This document shows, one piece after another, positions 1 through 7,851 of a stretch of 8,376 bases of DNA. The notes beneath the pieces are model-generated. The model did no database searches, was not told the origin of the DNA, and saw only the letters and a program-made list of their open reading frames with translations. A program made the translations under genes and the position numbers. Numbering within the stretch: position 1 is the first letter of the stretch; each line of letters opens with the position of its first letter. The stretch comes from Planctomycetaceae bacterium (lineage in GTDB: Bacteria > Planctomycetota > Planctomycetia > Pirellulales > Pirellulaceae): contig SLMF01000443.1 of assembly GCA_007133715.1 (NCBI GenBank), forward strand, positions 1 through 8,376, given 5' to 3'.

Positions 1-522
1 ATGCAGACCGTGGACCGCACGCTGGGCGATGAAGAGTTGAGCGAGCGGTTGCTGCGGATGCTGAACGAGTTGCCTGAATTCGTTGCGGAGAGCCGCGAGA
101 CGATGGCCACGGCACGAACGACACTGGACAGTTTCACTCGCATGGGCGAGAAAGCGGAAGCGAATTTGGATAATCTGGAGCATTTGACCCGACCGTTAGG
201 CGAGCGCGGCGACCAACTGGTCCGCAACATCGAGACCAGCACGGAGAACCTGAATCTGATGTTGACCCAGTTCGTGGCTTTCAGTGAGGCGTTGAACACG
301 GGTCAGGGAACGTTGAACCGGTTGGTCTACGACGACGAAGTGTATCATCGCCTGGAGCGGCTGGTGACCAACGCGGAGGACTTGAGCCGCCGACTCCGCC
401 CGATCGTCGATGATGTCCGCGTTTTCACGGACAAGATCGCGCGTGACCCGAGCCAGTTAGGGGTTCGCGGTGCTCTGGACCGGCGCCCGCCAGGCGTTAA
501 GACCGGCGTGACTCTCTGGTGA
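1..522 (+). CDS. MCE/MlaD-family lipid-transport protein, C-terminal part (5' end outside window)
   Basis: The 173 readable residues are almost all helical and charged, with heptad-like Leu/Val spacing. They lack the N-terminal membrane anchor and the beta-sheet MCE domain expected in this family, so the gene very probably begins before the window and the ATG at base 1 is coincidental. Family resemblance rests on the tail: a segment GTLNRLVYDDEVYHRL around residues 104-119, which matches the 'GTLGRLL.D.ELY..L' pattern found after the coiled coil of MlaD/MCE proteins, then NAEDLSRRLRPIVDDVR, then a closing RDPSQLGVRGAL element. Known family members are periplasmic, inner-membrane-anchored substrate-binding subunits of ABC systems that move phospholipids or other lipids between inner and outer membrane. 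The Mla-type ATPase and permease genes, if present, would lie to the left. It ends in TGA, 103 bp before the AEC permease gene. The family call is fairly sure; the substrate is unknown. Confidence 0.72.
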   Translation: MQTVDRTLGDEELSERLLRMLNELPEFVAESRETMATARTTLDSFTRMGEKAEANLDNLEHLTRPLGERGDQLVRNIETSTENLNLMLTQFVAFSEALNTGQGTLNRLVYDDEVYHRLERLVTNAEDLSRRLRPIVDDVRVFTDKIARDPSQLGVRGALDRRPPGVKTGVTLW

Positions 523-612
523 CCGTCCCGATACGGCGGCGAATTCACCCCCCGTTTGAATGGGGAGCGGACGATCCGCTGCGTGGACTGGGCGAACCGG
601 GGGCAGATTTGC

Positions 613-618
613 TACAGT
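613..618 (+). promoter_or_regulatory. Possible extended -10 box for the AEC permease gene
   Basis: TACAGT, preceded by TG plus one base (TGCTACAGT, 610-618), resembles an extended -10 element of a housekeeping sigma factor, with 4 of 6 bases of TATAAT. No good -35 lies at 16-18 bp; the nearest resemblance, TGGACT at 584-589, is 23 bp away. The box ends 7 bases before the chosen ATG at 626, so transcription from it would start at or next to the start codon and give a leaderless mRNA. This fits the absence of a Shine-Dalgarno sequence there. It rests on sequence resemblance only. Confidence 0.28.
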
Positions 619-625
619 AGCGAGC

Positions 626-1558
626 ATGTTGCACCGCATGTTCGTCATCTTCTTCGAGGTCCTGGCGCCGATGTTGTTCATCGTCGGCCTGGGTGCGTTG
701 GTCCATCATTTCCGGGCGTTCCAGCTGCAGACGATGGTCCGTCTGAATCTGTACTTCTTTGTGCCCGTGTTCTTATTCATTCGGATTTTGGAGAGTCCGC
801 TCAGCTGGCGGGAGATCGGTGGCATCGGCATCACGGTCGTCGTTCCGATGCTGCTGGTCGGTCTGCCGTTGTACGGGATTCTCCGCCGATATCGGGCTCG
901 GGGCAGCACGATTGCGGCCATGATGGTGGGCGGACTGCTGTTCAATGCCGGCTTTGTGGGGATCCCGGTTGCGGAGCTGGCCTATGGCCCGGCCGGGGGT
1001 CAAGTCCAGGCTTTGGTGGTGATGTTCATCAACATGATGATCTTCTTTGGGGGCTACAGCATTGTGGCTTTGGGGCAGGGTCACGGCTTGGGAGCGGCTT
1101 TCAGCGGTTATTTTCGGATGCCGATGATCTACGCGATCGGAGCGGCTCTGGCGATGCGGGAAATGCAGCTGACCGTGCCAGCCTGGATCGACACGGCCCT
1201 GCAGATGATCGCTGCCGGCATGGTACCGGTGGCCTTAGCGACTTTGGGCGCCCAGCTTGCGGTCCGCGCCCGCTGGCCGGTCTGGCGGATTGTCGGGCCG
1301 GTGATCGCCCTCAAGCTGCTGATTCTGCCCGCGGTGACGGCCGTGGTAGCCTGGTTCCTGGGCCTCTGGCCCTGGCCCGCCGCCCAGTTGATTTTGGGAG
1401 CCGCCACGCCGACGGCGATCAACACGCTCCTGCTGACCATTGAACTGGACGGCGATGCCGACACGGTCGCCGAGTGCGTCTTCTGGACCACCCTGGCCTC
1501 GGCCATCACCTTGACCCTGACCCTGCTGTTCCTGGACACCCTGGGAGCCGGGCCGTAA
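626..1558 (+). CDS. AEC-family (auxin efflux carrier-type) transporter
   Basis: This is a 310-residue, very hydrophobic integral inner-membrane protein with about ten predicted membrane segments, near residues 5-24, 36-54, 64-84, 96-115, 127-149, 163-178, 190-212, 222-245, 252-270 and 284-304. The length is typical of the family. The signature NAGFVGIP (107-114) in the fourth segment matches the conserved 'N.GF.G.P' of AEC carriers. ATPTAINTLLL (260-270), and a last segment preceded by a short acidic loop (ELDGDADT, 273-280), are also family-like. Known members such as MleP and MdcF carry malate or malonate; others export various compounds. The substrate here cannot be told. The ATG at 626 was chosen over an upstream in-frame ATG at 560, because the 22 extra residues (MGSGRSAAWTG...) are polar and Arg/Gly-rich while the first membrane segment follows 626 directly. 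No Shine-Dalgarno sequence is visible before either start. It converges on gltD. Confidence 0.88.
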   Translation: MLHRMFVIFFEVLAPMLFIVGLGALVHHFRAFQLQTMVRLNLYFFVPVFLFIRILESPLSWREIGGIGITVVVPMLLVGLPLYGILRRYRARGSTIAAMMVGGLLFNAGFVGIPVAELAYGPAGGQVQALVVMFINMMIFFGGYSIVALGQGHGLGAAFSGYFRMPMIYAIGAALAMREMQLTVPAWIDTALQMIAAGMVPVALATLGAQLAVRARWPVWRIVGPVIALKLLILPAVTAVVAWFLGLWPWPAAQLILGAATPTAINTLLLTIELDGDADTVAECVFWTTLASAITLTLTLLFLDTLGAGP

Positions 1559-1568
1559 AGAGACTCCG

Positions 1569-1605
1569 CTTGAACCGTCGAACGTTGCCACCGCTCTTGA
1601 ACCGT
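1569..1605 (-). repeat. Two direct copies of ACGGTTCAAG in the convergent gap
   Basis: The 48-bp gap between the AEC stop (1558) and the gltD stop (1607) holds two exact copies of the 10-mer ACGGTTCAAG (minus-strand reading), at 1596-1605 and 1569-1578, 27 bp apart. The first lies one base after the gltD stop codon. A third copy sits just before the gltD start. No stable GC-rich hairpin with a following T-tract is seen in this gap on either strand, so no intrinsic terminator is called for either converging gene. Function unknown. Confidence 0.6.
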
Positions 1606-1606
1606 G

Positions 1607-3154
1607 TCACTCGGCGTGGCCGCTTGACGAGCAGGTTTCGGCAAGGTTCCCTTTGAGATAGCCATCGATGGCTCGGGCCGCTCCGCGGCCTTCGTGAATG
1701 GCCCAGACGATCAGGGATTGACCGCGGCGGCAGTCGCCGGCGGCGAAGACTCCCGGCACGTTGGTGGCATAGCCGCCGTGCGCGGCCTGATAGTTCGTGC
1801 GGGTATCCAGGTCCAGTCCCAGCATTTCGGCGACGGCGGCTTCCGGGCCCAAGAAGCCCAGGGACAGCAGCACCAGATCGGCTTTCCAGACGTTTTCGGT
1901 GCCCGGGATCTCGCGGAAGGCCGGTTTCTCTCCCGGCGGCGACCATTGGATGCGTACCGTGCGGACGCCCGCCACGCGGCCGTTCCCGTCGTCGATGAAC
2001 TCTTTCGTCAGAATCGAATACACACGCGGGTCGTCGCCGAAACGCTGGCGACACTCTTCGTGCGAATAGTCCAAGCGGGAGATCCGCGGCCATTGGGGCC
2101 AGGGATTCGTGGCCGCTCGCCGCGCCGCTGGTTTCTCCAGGAGTTCGAAGTTCACCACGCTGCGGCAACCCTGTCGTAGCGAGGTGCCGATACAATCGGC
2201 TCCCGTGTCACCGCCGCCAATCACGATCACGTCCTTGTCCCGCGCCGAAATGTACTGGCCGTCGGCCAGTTGCGAATCCAGCAGGCTCTTCGTATTGCGG
2301 GTGAGGAAGTCCATGGCGAAATGGATCCCCTCCAATTCCCGGCGGGGCGCCGGCAGGTCACGAGGCCGGGTGGCTCCGGTGGCCAGCAGCAGGGCGTCGT
2401 ATTCCGCCCGCAGTTCGCGGGGGTCCTGATAGCGGATCTCCAGCCCCCGCTCCTCCATGATCCGCGTCATGTGGCCGGGGTCGAAATCCTCGCGGCGACC
2501 GACATGGGTGTGGGTGACGAAGCGAAGCCCTTCCTGCTGGAGCAAGTCCAATCGCCGTTCGACGACGGCTTTGTCCAGTTTCATATTGGGGATGCCGTAC
2601 ATCAGCAGTCCGCCGACCCGATCGGCCCGCTCGAAGACGGTCACCTGATGGCCGGCTTGATTGAGTTGTGCGGCGGCGGCCAGGCCGGCGGGGCCCGAGC
2701 CGATAACGGCCACCCGCTGGCCGGTCCGGCGAGCCGGTAAGCGCGGCTGGACCCAGCCTTCCGCAAAGCCCCGGTCGATGATGGCGTTTTCGATGTTCTT
2801 GATGGTCACCGGCGGATCGATGATGCCCAGCACGCAAGCGCCTTCGCAGGGCGCCGGGCAGGCCCGCCCGGTAAACTCCGGGAAATTGTTGGTCTTGTGC
2901 AGCCGGTCCAAGGCTTCCCGCCAACGGCCGCGGTAGATCAGATCGTTCCACTCCGGGATCAGGTTATCGATCGGGCAGCCGGTAGCGGACATGCAGAAGG
3001 GGATCCCGCAATCCATACAGCGGGCGCCCTGCGTGCGCAGGTGCTCCTCTTCCGGATCGGTATAGATCTCCAGAAAATCCCCCAGCCGCTCGCCGGGCGC
3101 GCGGTAAGGGACGGTTTTGCGAGGATGCTCTTTGAAGCCGGTTGGTTTTCCCAT
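1607..3154 (-). CDS. gltD: Glutamate synthase [NADPH], small (beta) subunit
   Basis: This cytoplasmic flavoprotein takes electrons from NADPH through FAD and two [4Fe-4S] clusters and passes them to GltB, where glutamine and 2-oxoglutarate become two glutamates. It has 515 residues, slightly longer than the usual 470-500. The N-terminal ferredoxin-like domain carries Cys46, 49, 54 and 60 (CMDCGIPFCMSATGCP) and Cys99, 103 and 107 (CPAPCEGAC). The FAD-binding Rossmann motif GSGPAGLAA lies at 152-160, followed by VGGLLMYGIPNMKLDK (180-195), a hallmark of GltD and its relatives. The NADPH motif GGGDTGADC is at 313-321, and the closing FAD motif FAAGDCRRGQSL at 470-481. All key residues are present. 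The start ATGGGAAAACC matches the MGKPTGF.E opening of GltD proteins. No Shine-Dalgarno sequence precedes it; ACGGTTCAAG lies 5 nt upstream. It follows gltB after 93 bp and is probably in the same operon. Related folds (NfnL, dihydropyrimidine dehydrogenase N-terminal part) are less likely next to gltB. Confidence 0.96.
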   Translation of the reverse strand: MGKPTGFKEHPRKTVPYRAPGERLGDFLEIYTDPEEEHLRTQGARCMDCGIPFCMSATGCPIDNLIPEWNDLIYRGRWREALDRLHKTNNFPEFTGRACPAPCEGACVLGIIDPPVTIKNIENAIIDRGFAEGWVQPRLPARRTGQRVAVIGSGPAGLAAAAQLNQAGHQVTVFERADRVGGLLMYGIPNMKLDKAVVERRLDLLQQEGLRFVTHTHVGRREDFDPGHMTRIMEERGLEIRYQDPRELRAEYDALLLATGATRPRDLPAPRRELEGIHFAMDFLTRNTKSLLDSQLADGQYISARDKDVIVIGGGDTGADCIGTSLRQGCRSVVNFELLEKPAARRAATNPWPQWPRISRLDYSHEECRQRFGDDPRVYSILTKEFIDDGNGRVAGVRTVRIQWSPPGEKPAFREIPGTENVWKADLVLLSLGFLGPEAAVAEMLGLDLDTRTNYQAAHGGYATNVPGVFAAGDCRRGQSLIVWAIHEGRGAARAIDGYLKGNLAETCSSSGHAE

Positions 3155-3159
3155 AGTTT

Positions 3160-3169
3160 CTTGAACCGT
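3160..3169 (-). repeat. Third copy of ACGGTTCAAG, just upstream of gltD
   Basis: An exact 10-mer (11 bases with the following A) shared with the two copies after the gltD stop, all in the same orientation. It ends 5 nt before the gltD ATG, where a ribosome binding site would lie, but it contains no purine-rich Shine-Dalgarno core. Function unknown. Confidence 0.55.
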
Positions 3170-3195
3170 AGTTTTCGGTGAATTTGGCGAGTTGC

Positions 3196-3238
3196 CAACG
3201 CCGCAGCCGCGGCCAGCGTGCGGGGCACACCGGCGTTG
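3196..3238 (-). other. Inverted repeat in the gltB-gltD gap
   Basis: CAACGCCG (3196-3203) and CGGCGTTG (3231-3238) are perfect 8-bp complements separated by 27 bases, which are themselves GC-rich and contain a short self-complementary core (GCCGCGGC). In the gltBD mRNA this could fold into a hairpin shortly after the gltB stop codon. There is no T-run after it in the direction of gltBD transcription, so it is not a standard intrinsic terminator. It might set the gltB:gltD ratio or protect a 3' end. In GC-rich DNA an 8-bp stem can also arise by chance. Confidence 0.3.
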
Positions 3239-3247
3239 CCCGCGGCA

Positions 3248-6200
3248 TCAGGCTCCCGTAAACTCCGCGTGCATGGCCGCTTCGATCTCCTCGTCCCGCG
3301 CCGCACGCTCACGCTGTACCCGTTTGTAGTCCAACGGCATCACCTTCACGAACTCCTTGCGGACGATTCGCGACCAGTCGTCCAGGATCTGCTGGGCGAC
3401 AGGCGAGCCGGTATATTCTTGATGGAGTTTGATCATTTCCAGCAGTTCTCCCAAGTCCTCGGCAGCTTCGACCGGTTCCAGTTCGACCATGGCCCGATTG
3501 CAGTTCTTGGGGAACTCGCCGGTGCGATCCCAGACGTAGGCGACACCGCCGGACATTCCGGCGGCGAAATTGCGGCCGGTCGGTCCCAAGATGATCGCCC
3601 GGCCGCCCGTCATGTACTCGCAGCCATGATCGCCCACGCCCTCGACCACCGCCCAGGCCCCGCTGTTGCGGACACAAAAGCGTTCTGCCGCCACCCCGCT
3701 GAAGAACGCCTGTCCGCCCGTGGCTCCGTACAGCACGACATTGCCGATCAGGATATTCTGTTCGGGCCGGAACGGAGCGGAACGCGAGGGGTACACGATC
3801 AAGCGGCCGCCCGAGAGGCCTTTGCCCACATAGTCGTTGGCATCGCCTTCCAGTTCCAGCGTGATCCCGCCCGCCAGGAAGGCACCGAAGCTCTGGCCCG
3901 CGGAGCCCTCGAAGCGGAAATGGAGCGTGTCTTCCGGCAAACCCTGCTCGCCAAACCGCCGCACCACCTCGTGGCTCAGTATCGTGCCCACCGTGCGGTG
4001 GATGTTCTCGATCGGCAAGTGCTCCCACACCCGCTCGCCGCGTTCCAGCGCCGGTGCGGCCAGCGGCAGCAGCGTGGTGCGGTCCAGCGTCTGGTCCAGA
4101 CCGTGATCCTGGGCCATCGTACACCGCACCTGCACCTCCGGATGGGGCTTCTCCGCCGGCTGCAGCAGCGGGGCGAGGTCCAGCCCGCGGGCCTTCCAGT
4201 GCTCGAGGGCCGCTTCGGTCTCGAGACAGTCGGTCCGACCGATCAGGTCGTCCACGCGGCGGAAGCCCAGTTCGGCCATCAGCCGCCGAGCCTCCTCCGC
4301 CACCTGGAACAGGTAGTTGACCACATGCTCGGGCCGGCCCGCAAACTTCTTCCGCAACATGGGATCCTGCGTCGCGATCCCGACCGGGCAGGTGTTCAAG
4401 TGGCATTTGCGCATCATGATGCAGCCCAAAGTGATCAGCGGGGCGGTGGAAAAACCCATTTCCTCGGCGCCCAGCAGCGCGGCCAGCACCACATCGCGGC
4501 CGGTGCGCAAGCCGCCGTCGGTCTGCAGGATCACGCGACTGCGGAGGTCGTTCAGCACCAAGGTCTGGTGCGTTTCGGCCAGCCCCAATTCCCAGGGCAA
4601 ACCGGCGTGTTTGATGCTGGTCAGCGGCGAAGCGCCCGTACCCCCGGCCTCGCCCGAGATCAGGATATGGTCGGCATGCGCTTTGGCCACGCCGGCCGCG
4701 ATCGTCCCCACGCCGACTTCGGCCACCAATTTGACGCTGACCCGGGCCTGCGGATTCGCATTCTTCAGGTCGTAGATCAGTTGCGCCAGGTCCTCGATGG
4801 AATAAATATCGTGATGGGGAGGCGGGCTGATCAGGCCCACACCGGGGGTCGAGTAGCGGATGCGGGCGATCGTCTCGTTCACCTTGGTTCCCGGCAGCTC
4901 GCCGCCCTCGCCCGGCTTGGCGCCCTGAGCCATCTTGATCTGCAGCTCGTCGGCATTGGCCAGGTACCAGGCGGTGACGCCGAAGCGGCCGGAGGCGATC
5001 TGTTTGATCGCCGAGCGTTTGGTATCGCCGTTGGGCAGGGGCAGGAAGCGGGCGGGATCTTCGCCGCCCTCGCCCGTGTTGCTGCGGCCGCCCAACCGGT
5101 TCATGGCCACCGCCAGCATCTCGTGCGTTTCCCGCGAAATCGAACCGTAGCTCATCGCCCCCGTGCAAAACCGCTTGACAATCTCCCCGGCCGACTCGAC
5201 CTCGTCCAAAGGTACCGGCTCCTGGCCGGCCGGCCGGCGGAGTCGGAGCAGGCCGCGAAGCGTACAACGGCGGAGGGCGTCGTCGTTGACACGCCGTGCA
5301 AATTGTTCATAAGCCCCGCTGTCGTTGCCCCGCGCGGCCAGCTGCAACTGCGTCACCGACTCGGGGTCCCAGACGTGCCGCTCGCCCTCGGCACGCCAGT
5401 GGAATTCGCCCGGATTGGGCAGCAGCGGGAAGCGGTCTTCGAGTTCCTCGGGGTAACCCAAAGCATGCCGCCGCAGCAGTTCTTCGCCCAGCGTGGCCAA
5501 GCCCACGCCTTGCACCCGGCTGGCCGTGCCGGCGAAACACCGCCCGATCACTTCGTCATTCAAGCCCACCGCCTCGAAAATCTGCGCGCCCTTGTAAGAT
5601 TGCAGCGTCGAAATGCCCATCTTGGCCATCACCTTCAGCATGCCCTTGGCCACGCCCAAGCGATAGGCCTGGACCACCTGCGGGTCGTCGGCGAAGTCGG
5701 GTTCTTCCAGCCAACCGTCCCGCCGCGCCTGCCACAACGATTCATAAGCCAGGTAGGGATTGATCGCATCGGCCCCGTAGCCGATCAGCAGGCAGTGATG
5801 ATGCACCTCGCGGGCCTCCCCCGTTTCGATGATCAAGCCCAGCCGCGTGCGTTGGGCTTGGCGAACCAGATGGTGATGCACCGCCCCGCAGGCCAGCAGC
5901 GCGCTGACAGGCACCCGCTGGGGACCGATCTGACGATCGGACAGAATCACCAGACTGTAACCCTGATCAATCGCCGCCTCGGCCTCCTCACAGATCCGAT
6001 CCAACGCCCGCGGCAACCCCTCGGCACCCTCCGACTTGGCAAACGTCAGATCGATCACCCGGGTTCGCCAGCCCCGCTCCGTCATGTCCCGCAACGCCGC
6101 CAGTTCCCCGTTGGTCAAAATCGGATGCGGGATCAGCAACCGCTGGCAATTCGCCTCCGACGTCTCCAGCAGATTCTGCTCGGGCCCCACATAGCACTCC

Positions 6201-7849
6201 AGCGACATGATGATCTCTTCCCGGATCGAGTCGATGGGCGGGTTGGTCACCTGGGCGAACAGCTGTTTGAAGTAGTCATAAACCATCCGCGGCTGATCAC
6301 TCAGGCAAGCCAGCGCCGAATCGTTCCCCATCGCCCCCACCGGATCCCGCTTTTGATTGACCAGCGGCAACAGCATGAATTGCAGGGTCTCGGTGGTGTA
6401 ACCGAACGCCTGCATGCGTTCCAGCAGCGTTGTGAACTCCCCGCCGGGCACCGGGTCGCGCGGTTCGAGTTTGCCCAACCGGATCCGATTCTTTCGCAGC
6501 CACGCCGCGTAAGGACGCCGGTTGGAAAACTCGTACTTCAGTTCCTCGTCAGGAATCAACCGCCCCTGCCGGAAATCCACCAGGAACATCCGGCCGGGCT
6601 GCAAACGCCCCTTGGAAACCACCTGCGACGGCTCCACCGGTAACACCCCCACCTCGCTGGCCATGATCACCCGGTCGTCCCGCGTGATGTAGTAACGGCT
6701 GGGCCGCAGCCCGTTGCGGTCCAACACCGCACCGATGTACTGCCCGTCGGTAAACGTGATCGACGCCGGACCGTCCCAAGGCTCCATCACCGCCGAATGG
6801 TACTCGTAAAAGGCCCGCTTCTTCTCCGGCATCGCCTCGTGCTTCTGCCACGCCTCGGGGACCATCATCATCACCGCTTCCTGCAGCGTCCGGCCACTCA
6901 TCAACAGGAATTCGAGCACATTGTCCAAGGTGCCCGAATCGGAGCAATCGGGTTCGACCACCGGGAAGACGCCCGCCATGTCCTGGCCGAACCGCGGGCT
7001 GAAGGCCACGCCCTCGCGCGCCCGCATCCAGTTCACATTGCCCCGCAAGGTGTTGATTTCCCCGTTGTGAGCCATGAAACGATTGGGTTGAGCCCGGTCC
7101 CAGCTGGGGAACGTGTTCGTCGAAAACCGCGAATGCACCATCGCCAGATGCGTGGTGTACGAAGGGTCGGCCAAATCGGGAAAGAACGGAACCAACTGGT
7201 CCGGCGTCAGCATGCCCTTGTAGATCATCACCTTGGTCGACAGGCTGCAGAGGTAGAACAGGCCCGCCTGCTGCAAGCGTTGCGGATCACGCAGCCGCCG
7301 CGTGGCCTGCTTGCGGATCAAATACAACTGCCGCTCGAACGCCTCGCCCTCGCAATCGTCGGCGGCCGCCACGAATAACTGCTCGATCGCGGGCATCGCC
7401 TCCCGCGCGCTGCGGCCGATATCCGCCTCGTCCGGCCGGACCGGCACCGGTCGCCAGCCCACCAGCCGCTGGCCCTGAGCGGCAATCCACCGCGCGACCT
7501 CCGCCTTGCACTGCTCCCGCTCCTCCGCAATCGTCGGCAGGAACACCAAACCGGCACCGAAACGACCGGGCGGCGGCAGCTCGGACTGGAAGTCCTCCCG
7601 GGCCACCTGCGCCAGGAATCCGTGCGGCAACGCCGTCAAAATCCCCGCCCCGTCACCCGTGTTCGCTTCGCAGCCACACGCGCCCCGATGGTTCATCCGC
7701 CGCAAAATATGGTCCGCATCACAAACCAACTGGTGACTCCGCTCGCCCTTGATATGCGCCACAAACCCGACCCCGCAACTGTCCCGTTCCCAGGCCGGAT
7801 TGTACAAGCCCTGCACCTGCGGAAAACCCTTCGTCAAAGATACACCCAT
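3248..7849 (-). CDS. gltB: Glutamate synthase [NADPH], large (alpha) subunit
   Basis: It makes two L-glutamates from L-glutamine and 2-oxoglutarate, using electrons supplied through GltD. From the ATG at 7849 it has 1533 residues, the usual length. Domains in order: class II glutamine amidotransferase (about 25-430), whose catalytic Cys25 in RDSCGVGF becomes the N-terminus after removal of a 24-residue propeptide, with HSRFSTNTFPSW (239-250) and MAHNGEINTLRGN (259-271); a central domain (about 455-760) ending in MGISTLQSYKGAQIFEA; the FMN and 2-oxoglutarate synthase domain (about 800-1190) with NTGEGGEDP (924-932), SGEAGGTGASP (1065-1075) and the [3Fe-4S] cysteines 1143, 1149 and 1154; and a Gly-rich beta-helix domain (about 1260-1450). 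Nothing essential is missing and no frameshift is seen. A GTG at 7855 (two residues more) is an equally possible start: AAGGGG (7860-7865) lies 4 nt before the GTG and 10 nt before the ATG. The regulator gene upstream touches it; gltD follows. Confidence 0.97.
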   Translation of the reverse strand: MGVSLTKGFPQVQGLYNPAWERDSCGVGFVAHIKGERSHQLVCDADHILRRMNHRGACGCEANTGDGAGILTALPHGFLAQVAREDFQSELPPPGRFGAGLVFLPTIAEEREQCKAEVARWIAAQGQRLVGWRPVPVRPDEADIGRSAREAMPAIEQLFVAAADDCEGEAFERQLYLIRKQATRRLRDPQRLQQAGLFYLCSLSTKVMIYKGMLTPDQLVPFFPDLADPSYTTHLAMVHSRFSTNTFPSWDRAQPNRFMAHNGEINTLRGNVNWMRAREGVAFSPRFGQDMAGVFPVVEPDCSDSGTLDNVLEFLLMSGRTLQEAVMMMVPEAWQKHEAMPEKKRAFYEYHSAVMEPWDGPASITFTDGQYIGAVLDRNGLRPSRYYITRDDRVIMASEVGVLPVEPSQVVSKGRLQPGRMFLVDFRQGRLIPDEELKYEFSNRRPYAAWLRKNRIRLGKLEPRDPVPGGEFTTLLERMQAFGYTTETLQFMLLPLVNQKRDPVGAMGNDSALACLSDQPRMVYDYFKQLFAQVTNPPIDSIREEIIMSLECYVGPEQNLLETSEANCQRLLIPHPILTNGELAALRDMTERGWRTRVIDLTFAKSEGAEGLPRALDRICEEAEAAIDQGYSLVILSDRQIGPQRVPVSALLACGAVHHHLVRQAQRTRLGLIIETGEAREVHHHCLLIGYGADAINPYLAYESLWQARRDGWLEEPDFADDPQVVQAYRLGVAKGMLKVMAKMGISTLQSYKGAQIFEAVGLNDEVIGRCFAGTASRVQGVGLATLGEELLRRHALGYPEELEDRFPLLPNPGEFHWRAEGERHVWDPESVTQLQLAARGNDSGAYEQFARRVNDDALRRCTLRGLLRLRRPAGQEPVPLDEVESAGEIVKRFCTGAMSYGSISRETHEMLAVAMNRLGGRSNTGEGGEDPARFLPLPNGDTKRSAIKQIASGRFGVTAWYLANADELQIKMAQGAKPGEGGELPGTKVNETIARIRYSTPGVGLISPPPHHDIYSIEDLAQLIYDLKNANPQARVSVKLVAEVGVGTIAAGVAKAHADHILISGEAGGTGASPLTSIKHAGLPWELGLAETHQTLVLNDLRSRVILQTDGGLRTGRDVVLAALLGAEEMGFSTAPLITLGCIMMRKCHLNTCPVGIATQDPMLRKKFAGRPEHVVNYLFQVAEEARRLMAELGFRRVDDLIGRTDCLETEAALEHWKARGLDLAPLLQPAEKPHPEVQVRCTMAQDHGLDQTLDRTTLLPLAAPALERGERVWEHLPIENIHRTVGTILSHEVVRRFGEQGLPEDTLHFRFEGSAGQSFGAFLAGGITLELEGDANDYVGKGLSGGRLIVYPSRSAPFRPEQNILIGNVVLYGATGGQAFFSGVAAERFCVRNSGAWAVVEGVGDHGCEYMTGGRAIILGPTGRNFAAGMSGGVAYVWDRTGEFPKNCNRAMVELEPVEAAEDLGELLEMIKLHQEYTGSPVAQQILDDWSRIVRKEFVKVMPLDYKRVQRERAARDEEIEAAMHAEFTGA

Positions 7850-7851
7850 GT

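Noticed and set aside
548..565. CCCC...GGGG pairing after the MCE gene as a terminator
   Set aside because: Only a four-base-pair stem with an 8-9 base loop and no T-tract; too weak to call.
560..625. Upstream ATG at 560 as the start of the AEC permease
   Set aside because: The extra 22 residues are polar and Arg/Gly-rich and do not resemble an AEC N-terminus, which normally begins with the first membrane segment, as it does from 626.
1506..2195. A 229-codon minus-strand frame across the convergent gap and gltD
   Set aside because: It overlaps gltD in another frame and the AEC 3' end in antisense; Arg/Gly-rich composition without any motif.
2959..3312. A 117-codon minus-strand frame spanning the gltB-gltD gap
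   Set aside because: It overlaps the ends of both genes out of frame and encodes an Arg/Ala/Ser-rich sequence with no domain; a chance opening in GC-rich DNA.
3546..3564. Perfect hairpin CCGCCGGA-CAT-TCCGGCGG
   Set aside because: It lies inside gltB where it encodes the conserved Gly-rich AAGMSGGV stretch; protein constraint and GC-rich codons account for it.
5221..5239. GGCCGGCC repeat-like run
   Set aside because: A short low-complexity stretch inside gltB encoding Arg-Arg-Pro-Ala-Gly; nothing beyond codon bias is needed.
3309..5267. A 652-codon open frame on the minus strand inside gltB
   Set aside because: It is a second frame of gltB itself; the translation is Gly/Arg/Ala-rich, low in complexity and matches no family, while the gltB frame contains the full set of catalytic motifs.
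3218..6643. An open frame of 1141 codons on the plus strand, opposite gltB
   Set aside because: Its codons lie exactly in register with gltB codons read backwards, so a stop could only come from TTA, CTA or TCA in gltB. These are rare codons in GC-rich genes, which explains the long opening. The translation is rich in Arg, Gln, His and Pro with no recognisable domain.
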